64,000 nucleotides of DNA from Stentor roeselii (Eukaryota > Ciliophora > Heterotrichea > Heterotrichida > Stentoridae), in assembly GCA_006503475.1 (NCBI GenBank), contig RSEH01000165.1, forward strand, positions 1 to 64,000, read 5' to 3'. A program made the translations under genes and the position numbers. Below, piece after piece: positions 1 to 9,546 of this stretch. Positions within the stretch are counted from its first letter, which is position 1; every line of letters starts with the position of its first letter. The notes under the pieces were generated by a model that was not told the DNA's origin, searched no databases, and worked only from the letters and a program-made list of their open reading frames with translations.

Positions 1-306
1 AAGTTTTAGTTTTCGAGTTTCCATTTGTATCTAAATTATTATTATTTCTGTAGCTTAATTAAAGTGATTGAAATCTAACATAGAATATTCCTAGTTAAAT
101 GATTCTAATCCAATATAAAACTTATCAAAGCTCTTAATCCTAAACCTTCTTTTATTTTTATTCTCTTTCAACCCTAACTCATATTAAAATACTTGAAACT
201 CAAAAACTTTATCTCTAATCACTTCTTTTTATTCTCCTATCAAAAACCTAAAACATTAAACAAACTCAACTTTTCCTATTACAACCCTTTAAAAATCATT
301 GAAAAT
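1..306. other. AT-rich intergenic stretch, no gene seen
   Basis: Runs of A, T and pyrimidines with stops in all frames. It lies downstream of the minus-strand YTH gene and probably holds its 3' flank and the end of a gene outside the window. I see no RNA gene, and the single CCCTAA-like run is not a telomere repeat array. Confidence 0.5.
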
Positions 307-1035
307 TCAATTACTTAAGCTCGACCGTACCACTTCTTCCTTCGAGTCATAATACTTAAAATCTTCTAAAACACTTCTGAAGTTCTTCATGTCAGCAAAA
401 AGCCTAAAAAGCTTGAAAGCAGCATATTTCGGGACTTCCTGGCAGTCCCCAGCCTGTGTAACCGAGAGTCCTCTAGCAACTTTAACATGAAAAACATTTT
501 GAAACGGCAGGTCCTTAACGAAAATCCACCTGACTCCAAAGATCCCAAGATTGCTGAAGTCAGGGTACCAGCCATTGAAGCTGATTGAAAAATTGACAGC
601 AGAGATCATTTCTGCAAAGCCGACAAACATCTGAGACCCGATCACGCTGAAGAACAAGTAAACAGGTTCGATTCCCTTGCAAGTCTGGAAGACTTGGTTT
701 AAAATCTGGTTTCCTTTTACACTTGAAGTCCAGATTCCGTATTTGAGACTTTTGTGTATGTCGTCTTCGCAATGAGCAAGCACAACAAAGAACTTTCCTT
801 TGTTTTTTTCGAGGAATCGCTCAGTGTTTAGTTGTTTTACTTCTGCTTCTGTTATTGGAGGCATGTTTCGAGTGTCTAAGGCTTGTAGCGGGGTTTTCGT
901 TCGGGCTATGTCGGTCACTGGCTTGTCTGGAGAACTTGGTGTTGGTAGAAGGATGGGCACTGGGATGTAATGATTGTACCAGACACCTTTCCCGAACTGA
1001 GGCGAGTACCAAGGAACATATATGAAAGGTTCCAT
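307..1035 (-). CDS. YTH-domain m6A RNA reader
   Basis: Protein of 242 aa. An N-terminal low-complexity Pro-rich stretch (about 1-75) is followed by a YTH domain (about 80-235). Signature pieces are EDDIHKSLKYGIW, PVYLFFSVIGS, FVGFAEM, VRWIFVKDLPF and the closing CQEVP. Known role of the family: binding N6-methyladenosine in mRNA through an aromatic cage, affecting decay or translation. The first cage Trp (KYGIW) and a second (NGWY) are present. The third position looks like Leu/Asn rather than Trp, closer to the YTHDC1 type than to YTHDF. The start is the first ATG and is preceded by an A/T-only leader. The stop is TGA, which supports the standard code. The adjacent MORN gene starts upstream on the same strand. 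Confidence 0.9.
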   Translation of the reverse strand: MEPFIYVPWYSPQFGKGVWYNHYIPVPILLPTPSSPDKPVTDIARTKTPLQALDTRNMPPITEAEVKQLNTERFLEKNKGKFFVVLAHCEDDIHKSLKYGIWTSSVKGNQILNQVFQTCKGIEPVYLFFSVIGSQMFVGFAEMISAVNFSISFNGWYPDFSNLGIFGVRWIFVKDLPFQNVFHVKVARGLSVTQAGDCQEVPKYAAFKLFRLFADMKNFRSVLEDFKYYDSKEEVVRSSLSN

Positions 1036-1058
1036 TTTAATAAACTAGTATAGCGAAA

Positions 1059-2648
1059 TTAATAGTTTAAAAGAGCTTCCTTGAACCTAATACAATGAAT
1101 AGACCTAACAGTTTCAATCACATCCTGATCTTCACTATCCTCAGTCGTATTTTCAAAATTTTCCAGAAACTTCCCATCAAGCCACTTGCCCTTAAGCGAG
1201 TTTCCATCAGGGTAAGTAAAAGTGCCTATTCCCGTGATTTGTCCTTTGACAAACTCTCCAACATAGCTGGACCCATCATGATACTTAACTGAGCCAACTC
1301 CATTTTCTCTTCCCTTCTTCCAACTTCCAGAATAATAAAATTTGCAGCTAGTTAATTTTCCTTCACCATGAAAAAGTCCAGCTTTCCAGTCACCTTCATA
1401 CCTTGAGTCCTTCGCCTTCAAACTTCCGAAGCCACTCTTCAATCCCAGGAGCCACCCGCCGATGTAAACTTCTCTTTCTATTGTTACAAGTCGTCCATAC
1501 CCTGACCTTTGAGCCGATTTAAAGTCGCCTTCATAAATTTCAAAAGAGTTTAAAAATACTCCTATTCCTGAAGGGTTCCCTTCTTTGTCTACTTCACCTT
1601 TATAGAGACCTTTCTCTAACTTTTTCCAGTTTCCTTCCAAGAAATCGGTCTTGGTTAAGGTATCAGGGAAAAAGTTTTCAAATTCTCTTCGGATTTTTAT
1701 GATTTTTTTGAATTTTTTGCGGTACTTTTCATGATGTTTAAGGTCGAAAATCATTTTTCCTGTTGCACTTTTTCTAGCTTCTGAAAATTTTCTCACGATT
1801 TTTCCCTTGTGCCAAATTCCTTTGATGATAATTTCTCCGATTTCTAAAGTGCCTTTTCCATCTTCTCTACCATCCTTCCAGTACCCAGAGTACTTTCTCT
1901 GATTATCAATCATAATTCCGAAGCCTTCTTGAGCGCCATTGACAACATGTCCTTCATAAGTCCTTCCATCATTCCAAGAGATTTTTCCAAATCCATGCAT
2001 TTTATTAGCTTTCCACTGTCCTTGATAAACTCGATCATCCCAAGAATGTTTTCCAATTCCTTCGATTTTTCCTTTAAAAAACTGTCCTTCATACTGGTTA
2101 TCATCATTCCACAAGACTTTTCCATTCCCATGTTTAAGTCCGTTTTCAAAGCTGCCTTCATAGTCATAGTCTTGTGATTTTTCGAACCCTTCACCATGTG
2201 GTTGTAAATTTTTGATGTTTCCTGTGTAAACCTTTTCCTTGCTATAAAAAATCTTCCCTTTGTCGAGTTGCCCTGCGGACCAGATCCCTTCACAGACCTG
2301 TCCTGACTGAAGGAAAATCCTGCCCTTGCCTTCAAAGACGCCGTCTTTGAAGTACCCTTCGTAGTAAGATCCGTCAGCTTTTAACAGGTGGCCCAAGCCA
2401 TGAGGAATAAATCCTGGAGTCACTTCGCCGATGTACCAGTTGTCCTTCATCACAAGAACTGGCTTTTTTAAGTATTTTCCTTTGGTTCTGACGAGAGGGA
2501 ACTCAGGACAGGCCATGTAAAGAAAACGAAGAGTTTCTGGATCAAATTTAAAAAGCTTGGGAAGAAGCAGGGCTAAAGGTGATTTCGAAAACTCCTTTTC
2601 TAGCAACTTGGCGGAATAATCAGTTGATTTAGTGCGAGGGAACGTCAT
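1059..2648 (-). CDS. MORN-repeat protein (529 aa)
   Basis: Two blocks of MORN repeats (about residues 70-290 and 345-500). The recurring pattern is YEGxFKxGxxxGxGxxxW, for example YEGYFKDGVFEGKG and YEGQFFKGKIEGIGKHSW. A short Lys-rich helical linker (about 300-340) separates the blocks. MORN repeats are beta-hairpin arrays found in cortical scaffolds, junctophilins and PIP kinases. No enzyme domain is attached, so a structural or membrane-cortex role is inferred. The start ATG lies in the context gataataaATG. Open frames on the opposite strand here are shadows of the repeats. One of three MORN proteins in the window. Confidence 0.85.
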   Translation of the reverse strand: MTFPRTKSTDYSAKLLEKEFSKSPLALLLPKLFKFDPETLRFLYMACPEFPLVRTKGKYLKKPVLVMKDNWYIGEVTPGFIPHGLGHLLKADGSYYEGYFKDGVFEGKGRIFLQSGQVCEGIWSAGQLDKGKIFYSKEKVYTGNIKNLQPHGEGFEKSQDYDYEGSFENGLKHGNGKVLWNDDNQYEGQFFKGKIEGIGKHSWDDRVYQGQWKANKMHGFGKISWNDGRTYEGHVVNGAQEGFGIMIDNQRKYSGYWKDGREDGKGTLEIGEIIIKGIWHKGKIVRKFSEARKSATGKMIFDLKHHEKYRKKFKKIIKIRREFENFFPDTLTKTDFLEGNWKKLEKGLYKGEVDKEGNPSGIGVFLNSFEIYEGDFKSAQRSGYGRLVTIEREVYIGGWLLGLKSGFGSLKAKDSRYEGDWKAGLFHGEGKLTSCKFYYSGSWKKGRENGVGSVKYHDGSSYVGEFVKGQITGIGTFTYPDGNSLKGKWLDGKFLENFENTTEDSEDQDVIETVRSIHCIRFKEALLNY

Positions 2649-2718
2649 TTATTATCATTAATCAGTAAATCGCAACAGTTTCGGCAATTTTCCATAGTTA
2701 AAAAAAGAAATTTCATAA

Positions 2719-4926
2719 TTAAACAGCAATAGTTTTAATCACTTTAGTTATCGGTTTCCTGTCAACAGGGCAGCTTTTAAGGTTGGTCGCACATTTGCTG
2801 CAAGTAAGTCGATGAGCACATTCTAGAAAAACGGTATCGATATCTTTTTCAAAGCAAATTTTACACAATCCTTTTTCCTCTTCATTTTCAAGTTGCCTTG
2901 AAAGTTCCTTGATAGTTTCCCTGATATAATTATTTTCTTCCTGCAAGTCCTTCAAAGTTTTCCGTTCAGTGATTTCTTCCTCCACATCCATAATCCTGGA
3001 AAAAGCGCTTCCAGGTCTCGTAGAAATTTCATCACGATCAGAAGAGAGTTTAATAACATGCAGATCATTTCTTCTTTTTCCATCAAACCCTCCTAGAATA
3101 TACATATTTTCTCCTTGCATGACAGCAGTATGAAAAGTTCTACTTGAAGGAATTTTTCCAGTCACTTCTTTTTTGACCCAGACTCTTTTTTCAATGTTGT
3201 ACTCGAGCAAGTCACTGAACCTCGTGGGTGACTTGTCGACTCCTCCGAAGACGAAGAGACTTGACTCGAAAACAACGCAACTGTGACGGTAGCGGGGGTT
3301 GGGCCTTATGCCCTGCGAACGTCTGAGCTCGTACCAGATCTTTGGCCCGAAGGAGAACTGGTAAAGGTCGTCTAGTGTGTCGTGGCCGTCCCACCCTCCG
3401 AAGATGTACATGCAGTGATTGTAGACTACTGCCGTGTGACCGAAACGCGCCATTGGAGGACTACCGGAACTTACTATGTTCGACCAGTCTTTGCTTTCTA
3501 GGTCTAAAGCTTTCAAATCGTTGAAACGCGACTTTCCGTCGTATCCTGCAAAGATATACATACTTGAAGTGTATATCACAGCTGTGTGGTCAGTTCGGGG
3601 ATTTGGAATCTCTCCTCGTGTTAGAAGCTTCTGCCAGGTTGCGAGACTGACATTAAGTCGATGAACATCATCATAATAAATCCCATCTTTCCTGGTATAT
3701 CCTCCAAAGATATAAATAAAGTCTTCATACTCTACACACTTCGCCCCAGACCTAGTAGTAGGAACTTCTCCCGCGCAATCCACAAGTTTCCAGACATGGC
3801 TGATAGTATCAAATTCATGAAGATCATTTCTTCTCGTAGTTTCATCAGTCCCTCCAAACACATAAATTTTTCCTTTCGAGTTGATTGCACAATGTCCAGT
3901 CCTCGACGAGTACGACTTTCCAATGATTTCGATTTCTTTCCAACAGAGTCTCTCATCATTTTCGTTGGTAGTGGCAAGTAAAGGGTTTGACTCGATGTCG
4001 TCTTCAGGGCTCACGTCAGTCAGGTAAAGACGGAACATGTCGTTTTTACGAGAACCGTCGTACCCCCCCAGGACGTAGAGAAACCCTTCGAAAATCACTG
4101 ATCGATGAAAGGTTCGCGCTGTTGGGTTCTTCGAGGTCTCTACGATTATCCAGTATTGGTTTTTTAAGTTCAGCTCGTATGTGTCTGAAAATCTTGTTTG
4201 CTCTTTGTTTACTCCTCCGAATACGAACATCGAAGTACCTAGGGCTACTGCCACGTGACGGTATCGAGCTGGAATTGAAGAAGTGCAGATTACTTCATTC
4301 CAGGTACTGTTTGCGAATGAGTAAATCCAGACGTCGTTTAATGTTACGTGACCGTTCCACCCTCCAAAAATAACCAGCTTATCTTGACAAACAACAGAAC
4401 TATGACCAAAACGACTCATAGGTCCCTGATCATCCTGCCGAATTTCCCAATTTTTCAAATGAACCTCAAAAACGCACAAGTCATTAAATCGAGTTCTGCC
4501 ATCATACCCTCCAAACACATAAAGTGAGTCCTTATATAAAGAAAGTGTATGATCAGTCCTTTCATGCGGCAAGACAGCAGAAGTCGGTTCAACTTTTTCC
4601 CAGATGAGAGAATCGATGTCAAAGGTAAACAAATCATTGAAATACTCTCCGTCTTTTTTGGTGTACCCTCCGAAAAAGTATATCTTTGAGGCAAAAATCG
4701 CGCATTGACTACCTGAACGTGATGGAGGAGGATGGCCGGAAGTGTTTATCAGCGACCATGAGTTGCTTCCTGGGTCAAACTTGTGTAAATCGTTGTTTCT
4801 TGACTGACCGTCTGTCCCTCCAAATAAGTAAATGTTTTTAGTGTCGCAAACTATTGTATGGCCTGTGCGCGCTGAGTAGTTGTTTGATTGAGGAATCTGG
4901 ATTTCTTCCCATTGTTTGATTTCCAT
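2719..4926 (-). CDS. Double kelch-propeller protein with C-terminal RING
   Basis: Protein of 735 aa. Twelve kelch repeats fall into two consecutive six-blade halves (about 15-310 and 330-625) that resemble each other blade for blade (RTGHTIV...YLFGGTDGQSRNNDLH against RTGHCAI...YVFGGTDETTRRNDLH). A short coiled coil follows (about 650-680), then a C3HC4-like RING (about 690-728) with CKIC, C-x-H and CSKC. The last ligand pair reads CPVD, so Asp stands where Cys is usual; Asp can serve as a zinc ligand, as in RBX1. Probable ubiquitin-ligase adaptor or E3 with two propellers for substrates; substrate unknown. The architecture recalls LZTR1-like double propellers, but with a RING instead of BTB domains. 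Confidence 0.85.
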   Translation of the reverse strand: MEIKQWEEIQIPQSNNYSARTGHTIVCDTKNIYLFGGTDGQSRNNDLHKFDPGSNSWSLINTSGHPPPSRSGSQCAIFASKIYFFGGYTKKDGEYFNDLFTFDIDSLIWEKVEPTSAVLPHERTDHTLSLYKDSLYVFGGYDGRTRFNDLCVFEVHLKNWEIRQDDQGPMSRFGHSSVVCQDKLVIFGGWNGHVTLNDVWIYSFANSTWNEVICTSSIPARYRHVAVALGTSMFVFGGVNKEQTRFSDTYELNLKNQYWIIVETSKNPTARTFHRSVIFEGFLYVLGGYDGSRKNDMFRLYLTDVSPEDDIESNPLLATTNENDERLCWKEIEIIGKSYSSRTGHCAINSKGKIYVFGGTDETTRRNDLHEFDTISHVWKLVDCAGEVPTTRSGAKCVEYEDFIYIFGGYTRKDGIYYDDVHRLNVSLATWQKLLTRGEIPNPRTDHTAVIYTSSMYIFAGYDGKSRFNDLKALDLESKDWSNIVSSGSPPMARFGHTAVVYNHCMYIFGGWDGHDTLDDLYQFSFGPKIWYELRRSQGIRPNPRYRHSCVVFESSLFVFGGVDKSPTRFSDLLEYNIEKRVWVKKEVTGKIPSSRTFHTAVMQGENMYILGGFDGKRRNDLHVIKLSSDRDEISTRPGSAFSRIMDVEEEITERKTLKDLQEENNYIRETIKELSRQLENEEEKGLCKICFEKDIDTVFLECAHRLTCSKCATNLKSCPVDRKPITKVIKTIAV

Positions 4927-5162
4927 TTTATGAGGGTGTTGAAGAATGGACTGAAGATTGATTTGAAAGGGTTGGGATTTAAAGATATGGTTTAGGTGGT
5001 GATTTGGGTTTGGATTATTTTAGGACTGTGGGTTTAAGCTTTTGGTATATGGAGGAGATATGGGTCTTTATTCATATTTGGTTTTATTGATTTCTTTAGA
5101 TTGATATATTGGATTAAGTGTTCTTTGTAAACTCCAATCAATCAAATCACAAAAATAATAAA

Positions 5163-6083
5163 ATGGTAACCCCATCATCTCAATACCGACTCCTCAAAAA
5201 ATACTACAGCGACTTCGAATCCTGCAAAGACCTGACCCCAGAAAACATCGAAAAAAGTTTACATCTCGCATCATCCCTCTCAAACTTCATTCGTTCCGAG
5301 TCCTTATTTTCTAAAAACGAGTTACTCGAAGACGTGCCTACCGAATCAATTCCTTTTTTCCTAGTCCCTTACTACAAAGCCTGCATATTGCTAAAGCAAA
5401 CATCTCAAGAAACCCGAAAGTCAAACCTAGAACTAGCCGAGTCCCTAATCGACGAATTCCTCGACCACCTCGACAACTACCGTCTGACCCCTGAGGCCTT
5501 TCGAGAAAAGCGTAAATCTCCAGAATCCAAATCAAGAGAAGAGAAAATTTTGGCTTACAAGGCGAAAAAAGATTTAGAAAACTCGATCAAGTTTCTTGAA
5601 AACTCTAATCCTGAAGACTGTCGAGAGCTTTACGTGAAAGAACTCGAGCTGGCAGCGATTCAAAGTCTCGAACATCTGGACTTTATCAGACTGGAGCAGC
5701 AGATGATTTCAATGAAGGACCTTCCAAGGCCAGCCCCTGAGCCTTACCGTCCTCCACAAGTGGTGAAGATAGACCAGACCAACATCCACATGGCCCCGAA
5801 GGTAATTTCAAGTCTTCAGGACCTGACACAATTAAGAGAAAACTTGAATCAAAAAGTCTTCAGCAACTCCAACCCTTACTCCATGACCATTGAAGAATAC
5901 GGCGACTGGGTCCTGCAAGAAACAAAAGAAAGAGAAGCCAAGATGAAACAAGCTGAACTGGAAAAACAAGAATTCGACAGTGATGATGAAGGGCAAGTCG
6001 AAGCCAAAAGAAAAAAAGACGCGAGTTGGGATGACTGGAAAGACGACCATGAAAAAGGAGCTGGAAATCGGAATGGCAGGTGA
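5163..6083 (+). CDS. TAP42 / IGBP1 (alpha-4) PP2A regulatory protein
   Basis: Protein of 306 aa from the first ATG (context aataaaATG). The frame is open further upstream but only with non-ATG codons. The N-terminal half is helical, as in the TPR-like TAP42 fold. The C-terminal part carries the family landmarks NPYSMTIEEYGDW, a charged DSDDE patch and the closing WDDWKDDHEKGAGN. The family binds and stabilises the free catalytic subunits of PP2A, PP4 and PP6 and links to TOR signalling. The stop is TGA. The 3' end faces the next minus-strand gene, leaving 18 bp between the two stops. Confidence 0.92.
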   Translation: MVTPSSQYRLLKKYYSDFESCKDLTPENIEKSLHLASSLSNFIRSESLFSKNELLEDVPTESIPFFLVPYYKACILLKQTSQETRKSNLELAESLIDEFLDHLDNYRLTPEAFREKRKSPESKSREEKILAYKAKKDLENSIKFLENSNPEDCRELYVKELELAAIQSLEHLDFIRLEQQMISMKDLPRPAPEPYRPPQVVKIDQTNIHMAPKVISSLQDLTQLRENLNQKVFSNSNPYSMTIEEYGDWVLQETKEREAKMKQAELEKQEFDSDDEGQVEAKRKKDASWDDWKDDHEKGAGNRNGR

Positions 6084-6101
6084 AGGGTAATTAATTAGTT
6101 T

Positions 6102-6563
6102 TCAGCAAATCCTAATTAAAAGAGATGGAACCTTTGGAACGTCGCTTGATTTTTTTGATTTTTCTATCTTAAGATACTGGTTTCGGAGGAGTTTTTTATT
6201 GATTCTGTTGAACCTGTCGATTAACTCCACTCTTTTACTTTTAAGCTGAGATTCTCGCTTTTGTTGGTAAAAAAGATTCAGCTTCTCGTATAAAGAGTCA
6301 GAACGGTCTGGCAGGTCGTTCATTTCGTTGTCTGGGGAATATGATGAGATTTTTGGAATCTTACGGGGAGATGATGATGCCGATTTAACTGAAGTTTCGA
6401 AAACTTTTTCGCTGATTGAGGGATCTTTGGGAACTCGGCACTCGATGGCTCGCATGCTGTAGTATAACTCTGTTAGACGCTCTTTCACCTTAGCGTGAAT
6501 CTGGTTTCTAACTGGCTGGGTGTTCATTAATTTTTTACCTTTGTTTGTTTTGGCAAGTTCCAT
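6102..6563 (-). CDS. Unrecognised small basic protein (153 aa)
   Basis: I do not recognise the family. The protein is rich in Lys, Arg and Ser. It has a predicted helix near residues 25-42 and a helical, probably coiled segment in the C-terminal half (FYQQKRESQLKSKRVELIDR onward). No zinc ligands, signal peptide or membrane segment are seen. It is convergent with the TAP42 gene and has an ATG immediately preceded by an A/T-only leader (aataatttATG). It is called a gene for its length, codon usage like its neighbours and tidy spacing; expression data would decide. Confidence 0.6.
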   Translation of the reverse strand: MELAKTNKGKKLMNTQPVRNQIHAKVKERLTELYYSMRAIECRVPKDPSISEKVFETSVKSASSSPRKIPKISSYSPDNEMNDLPDRSDSLYEKLNLFYQQKRESQLKSKRVELIDRFNRINKKLLRNQYLKIEKSKKSSDVPKVPSLLIRIC

Positions 6564-6929
6564 AAATTATTTCTTTAAATGCAGATGAATTGATTTTTTT
6601 GGTTTGTTTGAGCAGCAACCCGAACCTGAAACAAGAATCCTTGATTCAGTATGAGAAATTTAAAATTTTGTATTGGAAAGGTACCAATGCTGAAATGGTT
6701 TTAAAGTTTACCATTTTAGAAGGAATTGACAAGTATTTTTCAACTTTATATATATTTGAGAAGTGTAACTTTTAATGACTTCAAAGTTTTCAACAAACTC
6801 CAATCTGACTATTGAAAACTCTTGATTTTAAATACAAAAAACATAAAAAATTTGAGTCAAGACATTTAAATTTAGAAAATATCTCCGATTATCATACGAA
6901 TCTCATTTTTCCTATAAAATCTTTCATAA
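6564..6929. other. Intergenic region between divergent genes
   Basis: About 366 bp, AT-rich. It contains one short open frame of 61 codons on the plus strand (6590-6775) that resembles nothing and is probably chance. It presumably holds the promoters of the flanking divergent genes. No RNA gene seen. Confidence 0.5.
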
Positions 6930-7808
6930 ATGGAGCCACCCAAGTCTGATACTGACCGATTCTCCGAAATTTTATCAGAGCGAGTGCCAAGCCAAGTCAA
7001 TTCCTCAGAAATCCACTTAATGTACGACCAGCTAAAATCCTCAATCATTAACCAGGTCCTTTCAAAAGTTCCAGAAATCAGTCAAATATTTAACCTTGAC
7101 GTGATAAACGAATTAAAATCCGAAAAATCAATCTACTCAGGACAGGTCATAGATAATTTAAAATGGGGAGTTGGATTCGACCTACTTCCAAATGGCTCTT
7201 GTTATTATGGAGAATACGAAAACAACCTGCCAAATGGAAAGGGTCTTCTCATTCTCAGTGAAAGTCAGTTTTATAGAGGGACCCTTAGAAATGGCATGTT
7301 TCATGGAAGAGGAGAATTTAGAAGTGAGATGAATTTTTATAGAGGCGAGTGGTTTAAAGACTTGAAACATGGACAAGGACAAGAACTGTTCAGGGGATCG
7401 CTTTATAAGGGAACTTTTGAATTGGGGAGTAGGACTGGAAAAGGAAAGCTTTACTATTTTGATGAAAAGGTTATTAAAAATGTTGATGAAAGTGAATTAA
7501 TTGATTCTATCAAAAGGTTTGCTGATGTTTGTTATAAAGGGTTATTCAAAAATGATGTCTTGGAAGGTAATGGGGAAATTAAGTATATGAAAGAGGAAAA
7601 TGTACTTAATGTCAGAGGGCGCTTTACTAATGGATCTTTTACGAAGGGTGAAATGGTCTTTAAAGATGGCTCACCTATCAAAAAACTCATTGGGACTTTT
7701 CAGGATGGGAATTTTTATGATGGAAATATTTTGCTTAATGACGGGAAAATTATTCGTGGTGTAAATATGGGTATTTCAGAAAATTCTTCTTCAGAAAGTT
7801 CTGGTTAA
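6930..7808 (+). CDS. MORN-repeat protein (292 aa)
   Basis: MORN repeats run from about residue 70 to 280 (YSGQVIDNLKWGVGFDLLPNG, YYGEYENNLPNGKG, YRGTLRNGMFHGRG, YRGEWFKDLKHGQG). The N-terminal 65 residues form an acidic helical region without repeats. The repeats in the second half are irregular and lengthened. Probable scaffold or membrane-associated protein, with no enzyme domain. The start lies in the context cataaATGG, one of the recurrent ATAAATG starts. Not an obvious close duplicate of the other two MORN genes, since its repeats diverge in sequence. Confidence 0.8.
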   Translation: MEPPKSDTDRFSEILSERVPSQVNSSEIHLMYDQLKSSIINQVLSKVPEISQIFNLDVINELKSEKSIYSGQVIDNLKWGVGFDLLPNGSCYYGEYENNLPNGKGLLILSESQFYRGTLRNGMFHGRGEFRSEMNFYRGEWFKDLKHGQGQELFRGSLYKGTFELGSRTGKGKLYYFDEKVIKNVDESELIDSIKRFADVCYKGLFKNDVLEGNGEIKYMKEENVLNVRGRFTNGSFTKGEMVFKDGSPIKKLIGTFQDGNFYDGNILLNDGKIIRGVNMGISENSSSESSG

Positions 7809-8154
7809 TTTAAGGTAATTTATAAATAATTTAGTGATTTAATCTTGATTAATCTTGAAATCTACTTGAACATGGTCAAATCATTATTCTAAAATAACAG
7901 AAAAGAGTTCACCAATCAGAATTATTAAGTGTGATGGCTTAAGATTTTAAACGATTTTAAATAGATATTTTCCAAATTAATGGCTTAGCATGCTTTGATA
8001 ATTAGCAAGTATAAATAAATACTTTAAAGAGTTGTATTATTTATGAAAAAATCTTGGACTATCATTACCAGATTTTATTTAAGTTTTTTCTTCTTGAATT
8101 AAAAAGATCAAATTATCACTCGGAAATATTAGTAAACTGATTACTTCATTACTA
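7809..8154. other. AT-rich intergenic stretch
   Basis: About 346 bp between convergent ends of the MORN gene and the kelch locus. Stops in all frames; no hairpin or RNA gene recognised. Confidence 0.5.
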
Positions 8155-9546
8155 CTAATTAATAATACTAACTCTTTCAATAATCTTTTTCTCTAGTGAG
8201 ATTCTGTAGAGCTTTGGATCACTAAGTAAAAAATAAAGAAACTTACCTCTTTTATAATATGCTGAAGAATTTAAATCACTTCCAGAATCGACGAATCCCT
8301 GCCTAGTTATTAAATTATCATCTTCATCAATTTCATACAAGAAATAGCCAAAACATACAACAAAATTTTGAATAATATATTTAAATGTACTGTCATTCAA
8401 TGTATATTCAAAATTTAAAAACTTGTTACCCTCAATATCGTATTTATAAATTTTTGTGGTATGATACCCTGTAACATATATGAAACTATTAAAGTAACTT
8501 GCACTTGTATAGCTCATAATTATTGGAAGAGATTCAATTGAATTCCAAGTATGATACCTCAAATTGAACTTCTTACAATCAGTCAAATGACTGGTACCAT
8601 TAAAACCACCAAAAATGTAAATATCATTATTAAATAAGCAACCTCCTAAATAGCAAGCAGGTGAATTTGAAGGAAAAACAACTGATGTTTTATTTTTGAT
8701 GTCAATTAATTTTGCCGATGAAAGGTATTCAGAATTATAATCTCCATATACAAAATATTTTCCATCATTTACTTTAGAACACATACAGATGTTTGTAATA
8801 AATCCTAAGAATCATTAGTAACCTGATAAATAAGAATAGGATTATATAATAAATTTTTGAAGATGTATAATCTAAAACTTTCTTTCAATACAGCCGTATG
8901 CATTATCGATATGGTTAAAATCTAGATTTTGCTTTACAAATGTATTCAAATCTATTAATTGAACATTATTTTTAGCTTAAATATCAAATAAAATAGCAAA
9001 ATCATCATCATTATCAGGCAATACATTTAACTCTAATTTGAAATTTTTTTTTATATATTGATCGATAGTTTGATTCGATATAGCCTTTGAAACTAAAGTT
9101 ACCCATGATTCTCCTATATTACTTTAATTAAACAAAGATCTTTCAAAGTTTCCAAAATTTTCCAAAGATCGGCTCATAATGATTTTTAAATTTTGATTCA
9201 ATAATTCATACTGATTAACGATTTTCTTTATACTTTTATTTGATTCAACAGTGATTTTATCAATAATTTGGCTTGTATAAACTTTCAGTGTTTTTATATT
9301 TTCACTCAAGAGTTTTTTTCTTTTTGCAAGTCGATCAAGTAGCGAGATTTTCTCATGATCATAGGTTTTAATAAGTTTTCTTTGCAGCTTGTGTTTACCT
9401 TTTGATGAGAAGTGATCTAATAAGTGAGAATTACAAATAACAGTAGTTTCAGAGCAAGAGCAGCCAAATATCGCGTATTGATTACAACCTGAAAAGTAAC
9501 AGTTATCAGACATAATAAAATTATTAGAGGTGATATTAGAACGCAT
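8155..9546 (-). pseudogene. B-box/kelch locus with clustered in-frame stops
   Basis: One reading frame spans the whole locus. Its 5' part (9124-9546, 140 codons) encodes a B-box-like zinc region (CxxxxC...C-x-C...C-x2-H...H pattern within the first 60 residues) and a coiled coil. Its 3' part (8155-8784, 210 codons) encodes kelch-like blades (NDIYIFGGFNG, SFIYVTGYH). The 113 codons between are in the same phase but carry six stop codons (three TAA and one TAG alone, then an adjacent TAA-TGA pair). No 15-nt intron consensus removes them. The linker still reads like protein for its first 80 codons. Either this is a young pseudogene broken only by substitutions, or two small genes that happen to share phase, or readthrough. 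I favour pseudogene. Confidence 0.5.

Noticed and set aside
1910-2335. Long open frame in another phase across the MORN gene
   Set aside because: Repeated GGxxYEG-type codons leave alternative phases free of stops; composition is a shadow of the MORN repeats, as also at 39997-40530 across the second regular MORN gene.
307-6083. Possible use of a variant genetic code (TGA as Trp, or TAA/TAG as Gln)
   Set aside because: TGA closes the YTH and TAP42 frames at the expected protein ends, and Trp is always TGG in conserved positions. TAA and TAG end most other genes. The stops within the B-box/kelch locus are better explained by decay.
6590-6775. 61-codon plus-strand open frame between divergent genes
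   Set aside because: Short, low-complexity, no similarity, and it occupies the likely promoter region.
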